NCBI RefSeq assembly: GCF_000828085.3
Contig: NZ_JXCA02000001.1
Coordinates: 1,069,641-1,131,086, forward strand
Length of the DNA stretch: 61,446 bases
Reading direction: 5' to 3'
DNA from: Scytonema tolypothrichoides VB-61278
GTDB taxonomy: Bacteria; Cyanobacteriota; Cyanobacteriia; Cyanobacteriales; Nostocaceae
Shown here in pieces: positions 59,135 to 61,446 of the stretch. The notes under the pieces were generated by a model, which was not told the DNA's origin, did no database searches, and saw only the letters and a list, made by a program, of their open reading frames with translations. The first letter of the stretch is position 1. Every line of letters begins with the position of its first letter. The position numbers and the translations under genes are program-made.

Positions 59135-61195
59135 ATGTCCGTGGCTACACACACTCGTCGAAATCTTTTCCGAAGGATTGGTTTAAGCGTCATCGCTTCT
59201 CAGATTGCAGTGACATTGCTATACGGTTCCTCAACCTTGCTTTTTAGCAGCACTTGCACAGCACAAACCCCCACTGATCCGCAAATAGCACCACTGATTG
59301 AGAAGTTAAAGTTAGAAGGCGAAAAAAATCGCCCGATTCGCAAGGGCGCTGCTGATGCTATCACAAAAATAGGTTTACCAGCTATTCGTCCCCTCGTTCC
59401 TACGTTACGGGGTAACAGAAATGGACGAGTTCGCTGGTATATTGGTGAGAGTCTGGAGAATATAGCTGGTGAACTTCAGGACAAAGCAAAAAAATTATCG
59501 GACTCACAATTGCAACAAGCAATATCAGACTTGGAGGAAGCATTACGGGCTTTAGAATATAACAAAACCAAGTTTCCTCATGATTCTTTCATAGACAAAA
59601 ACATAGCACGTGTTCGTCGTCCTCTCAGTGCTTTGAAAACCGAAAAAGAAATCCGCTCACTCTCACTACTCAGAAAAACATTTGAGTCAATTTTCAAAAA
59701 TCAATGGTTATTAGGAACGGAGATTTACCTTGTCTTCTTTCCTTCTTTGTGGTTCCTCGTTCTCCGACTCCGTCCCCTATGGCTGCTACGAATTAACGAT
59801 TTTCTCAAACCATACGAATTTAAACTACCGGAAACATGGGGTGGTGCGCCTGTGCGAATTCGTGACTTACTGTTTTTCAGTCTTTTTAGTCACCGCCACA
59901 GAGTTCTAGATGCATGGGTTACTAAATATCTCACAACAGCTTATCAGCAGTTTCATCAGAAAAATACAGTAGGCGAACGCGCTATCCACATTCCTGTTCT
60001 TGCGATCTTGAATGACAAAAAAATAAATTTCCTTATTGGGAATTCTTTACAGTCAACTTTCAGCAAAAATCGCGGTTGTTTACTCATCTGCGGTGAAGGG
60101 GGAACCGGAAAAACTAGCCTAGCTTGTCAGATAGCTAAGTGGGGAATGGAGGGAAGTCTTTGTGAACACAAGATGCTGCCAGTTTTAATAGAGGAAGAAC
60201 TGAACTTAAAACTTGAGACAGGTAAACAACCTTTACTGGAAGCAATTAGCGGACAACTGCAAGACTTAATTGATGAAGCTACACCCATCTCTGAAGAATT
60301 GCTCAAACACCTTCTACAACAGCGTCGCATTTTGGTGATTATAGATCATTTCTCAGAAATGAGCGAAGCGACGCAACAAGAGATTAAGCCTCAGTCTCCA
60401 GATTTTCTAGTCAATAGTCTGGTGATAACCTCACGCCGCCAGGAAGATATCAAAGTCACTCATAGTATCCTCAAGCCATGCGGTATTGAGAGTTCTGGGC
60501 TAGTCAAGTTTATGGAAGATTACCTAGAAAAGCGAGAAAAACGTACTCTCTTCACTAATCCAGAACTTCTTGATGCCTGTAGCCACCTTTCGCGTCTGGT
60601 TGATAAGCGAGAAATTACCCTTCTACTGGCAAAATTATATGCTGAACAGATGATAGTCGCCTATGAAGATGGAAAACGCGACACTTTGCCTAAATCTATT
60701 CCCAATTTGATACTCGACTACATCAATAGGCTAAATGCCAGTGTGACAGAGGAGCAATTTGATGACGCCACTGTCCAACAAGATACCAAAATCCTTGGTT
60801 GGGAATCCCTCAAAGCAACGTATCGACCAGCAGATGTCAAAATTCAAGATGTGATGCAAGAATTGGGAGGTGACAATGCTAAAACTCGTCTTAAATATTT
60901 AGAACAACGCCTGCATCTTATCCGCACTATCCCTCCAGCTAAAACTGAAATCCGCTTTTCCCTCGATCCCTTAGCTGAATATCTTGCTGCATTCCGCTTG
61001 TTAGATATTTATGGTACAGACGAAAATCATTGGATTAATTTCCTTACAGACGTAGAAGATAAAACCAAGAATAGACAGGAAATTAAAGGCTTTTTGATAG
61101 CAGTACGAGATTGCCACTTAGCCTTGATAAATCATACCCACATATCAGACTTCGTAACAGACGAACTCAGTAGAATAATCCAACTTGTACCTTGA
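59135..61195 (+). CDS. membrane-anchored HEAT-NACHT (STAND) NTPase, 3' end cut by an IS
   Basis: 686 aa. The N-terminus has a signal/anchor helix (~14-38), HEAT-like helices at ~50-115 (AADAITKIGLPAIRPLVPTL) and a coiled stretch. A second hydrophobic helix at ~195-218 is followed by a cytoplasmic NACHT ATPase: Walker A CGEGGTGKTS (319-328), Walker B ILVIIDHFSEM, sensor LVITSRR. A helical region follows (LDPLAEYLAAFRLLDIYG). STAND ATPases act as switches in signalling or phage defence. The stop codon TGA is part of the TTGA at an IS200/IS605 end, so the native C-terminus is probably missing. Confidence 0.8.
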   Translation: MSVATHTRRNLFRRIGLSVIASQIAVTLLYGSSTLLFSSTCTAQTPTDPQIAPLIEKLKLEGEKNRPIRKGAADAITKIGLPAIRPLVPTLRGNRNGRVRWYIGESLENIAGELQDKAKKLSDSQLQQAISDLEEALRALEYNKTKFPHDSFIDKNIARVRRPLSALKTEKEIRSLSLLRKTFESIFKNQWLLGTEIYLVFFPSLWFLVLRLRPLWLLRINDFLKPYEFKLPETWGGAPVRIRDLLFFSLFSHRHRVLDAWVTKYLTTAYQQFHQKNTVGERAIHIPVLAILNDKKINFLIGNSLQSTFSKNRGCLLICGEGGTGKTSLACQIAKWGMEGSLCEHKMLPVLIEEELNLKLETGKQPLLEAISGQLQDLIDEATPISEELLKHLLQQRRILVIIDHFSEMSEATQQEIKPQSPDFLVNSLVITSRRQEDIKVTHSILKPCGIESSGLVKFMEDYLEKREKRTLFTNPELLDACSHLSRLVDKREITLLLAKLYAEQMIVAYEDGKRDTLPKSIPNLILDYINRLNASVTEEQFDDATVQQDTKILGWESLKATYRPADVKIQDVMQELGGDNAKTRLKYLEQRLHLIRTIPPAKTEIRFSLDPLAEYLAAFRLLDIYGTDENHWINFLTDVEDKTKNRQEIKGFLIAVRDCHLALINHTHISDFVTDELSRIIQLVP

Positions 61196-61446
61196 CACTC
61201 TCCGGGCTAAAGCCACGGAGATTCTCCCATCTAGCCCAATCCCCCGTGGAACTGTATTCATGGAGTTGCCCCCTACCGTTTCTGGAACTACCTCACGGTA
61301 GTGTTAGGGGAGAGTCGAAACTCTGGGGACTGCCAATACCCCATACTATCTATCAGCTACGACCATTACAGTCTTTACCTCTGGCAAGATTTCGCGTAGC
61401 TTTCTATAGATAGATAGATAGAACTTCAGTGGTTGCTTTTTTCTCG
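61192..61446 (-). mobile_element. right end of an IS200/IS605-type (TnpB) element, rest outside window
   Basis: On the minus strand the sequence ends with the hairpin CTCCG-T-GGC-TTTA-GCC-CGGAG (61200-61220) and then AGTGTCAA, the same layout as the TnpB right end at 30059-30089. The ~220 bases before it are the expected region of the 3' end of tnpB and its right-end RNA. The plus-strand frame across it is an artefact. The tnpB gene itself lies beyond 61446 on the minus strand. Confidence 0.6.

Noticed and set aside
61192-61413. 73-aa plus-strand frame at the right edge
   Set aside because: It runs antisense through an IS200/IS605 right end and its probable right-end RNA.
1-61446. tRNA or rRNA genes
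   Set aside because: No cloverleaf with a GGTTCGANTCC-type T-arm and no rRNA-like block was recognised by eye; a tRNAscan-type search would be decisive.

Overview
This 61 kb window reads as chromosome of a filamentous, probably heterocyst-forming (Nostocales-type) cyanobacterium. The evidence is the many HIP1 octamers (GCGATCGC), heptameric STRR repeats such as GGGAACA, AGTGAAC and AATGACC, abundant GC-rich palindromic dispersed repeats, typical cyanobacterial small proteins (DUF2555, a 51-aa coiled-coil protein, a PATAN response regulator) and an alternative respiratory terminal oxidase operon. No tRNA, rRNA or CRISPR array was seen.

Layout. 0-7.5 kb: the 3' end of a HEAT/NTPase-type gene, a shortened orphan antitoxin, a decayed HNH gene with its small partner, a two-domain peptidoglycan-binding protein, a secreted protein, serC and a GFA-family protein. 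7.7-8.1 kb: two tandem copies of a structured small RNA on the minus strand. 8.1-21.6 kb: mostly housekeeping genes: purH, an esterase, DUF2555-coaBC, a protease remnant, terB-like, murF, a RimJ/RimL acetyltransferase, a SAM hydrolase and a DUF2301-YdcF pair, with one GC-rich gene (10.4-11.3 kb) that looks imported. 21.8-32.2 kb: a repeat-disrupted gene relic, an AarF/UbiB kinase, recN, an ATP adenylyltransferase carrying a repeat-derived insert, an alpha/beta hydrolase, an N-truncated TnpB with its IS right end, and a CIA30/SDR protein. 32.2-34 kb: three tandem copies of a single-domain peptidoglycan-binding gene, the first with an IS630 remnant in its leader. 34.2-36.6 kb: a MocR-type regulator with two palindromic operators, and small proteins. 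36.8-42.9 kb: a minus-strand operon of two DUF2231 membrane proteins, ctaC-ctaD-ctaE of a CuA-less oxidase, and a GMC oxidoreductase. 43-46 kb: decayed coding sequence and a 343-aa K/P-rich protein. 46-54.2 kb: aerobic cobalamin genes (cobI, cobH, cobG, cobL, cobK) with a cobalamin riboswitch, interrupted by a toxin-antitoxin module, an orphan HicB and a Uma2 protein. 54.2-59 kb: long gene-free stretches around relics of a Pix/Pil-like chemotaxis cluster (PATAN response regulator, Hpt fragment). 59.1-61.2 kb: a membrane-anchored HEAT-NACHT protein whose stop codon lies in the end of an IS200/IS605-type element that leaves the window.

The most notable observations are: (1) the tandem minus-strand RNAs at 7776-8006, whose hairpins show wobble-only strand asymmetry and a compensatory pair, and whose 5' ends are the perfect or near-perfect complement of the conserved core of the cyanobacterial sRNA Yfr1; (2) GC-rich repeats captured in frame inside two protein genes and disrupting a third; (3) STRR repeats supplying start codons; (4) a tandem gene triplication with graded terminator decay; and (5) a RuvC-only TnpB remnant with an intact right end. 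All function calls come from reading the sequence; no database search was run.
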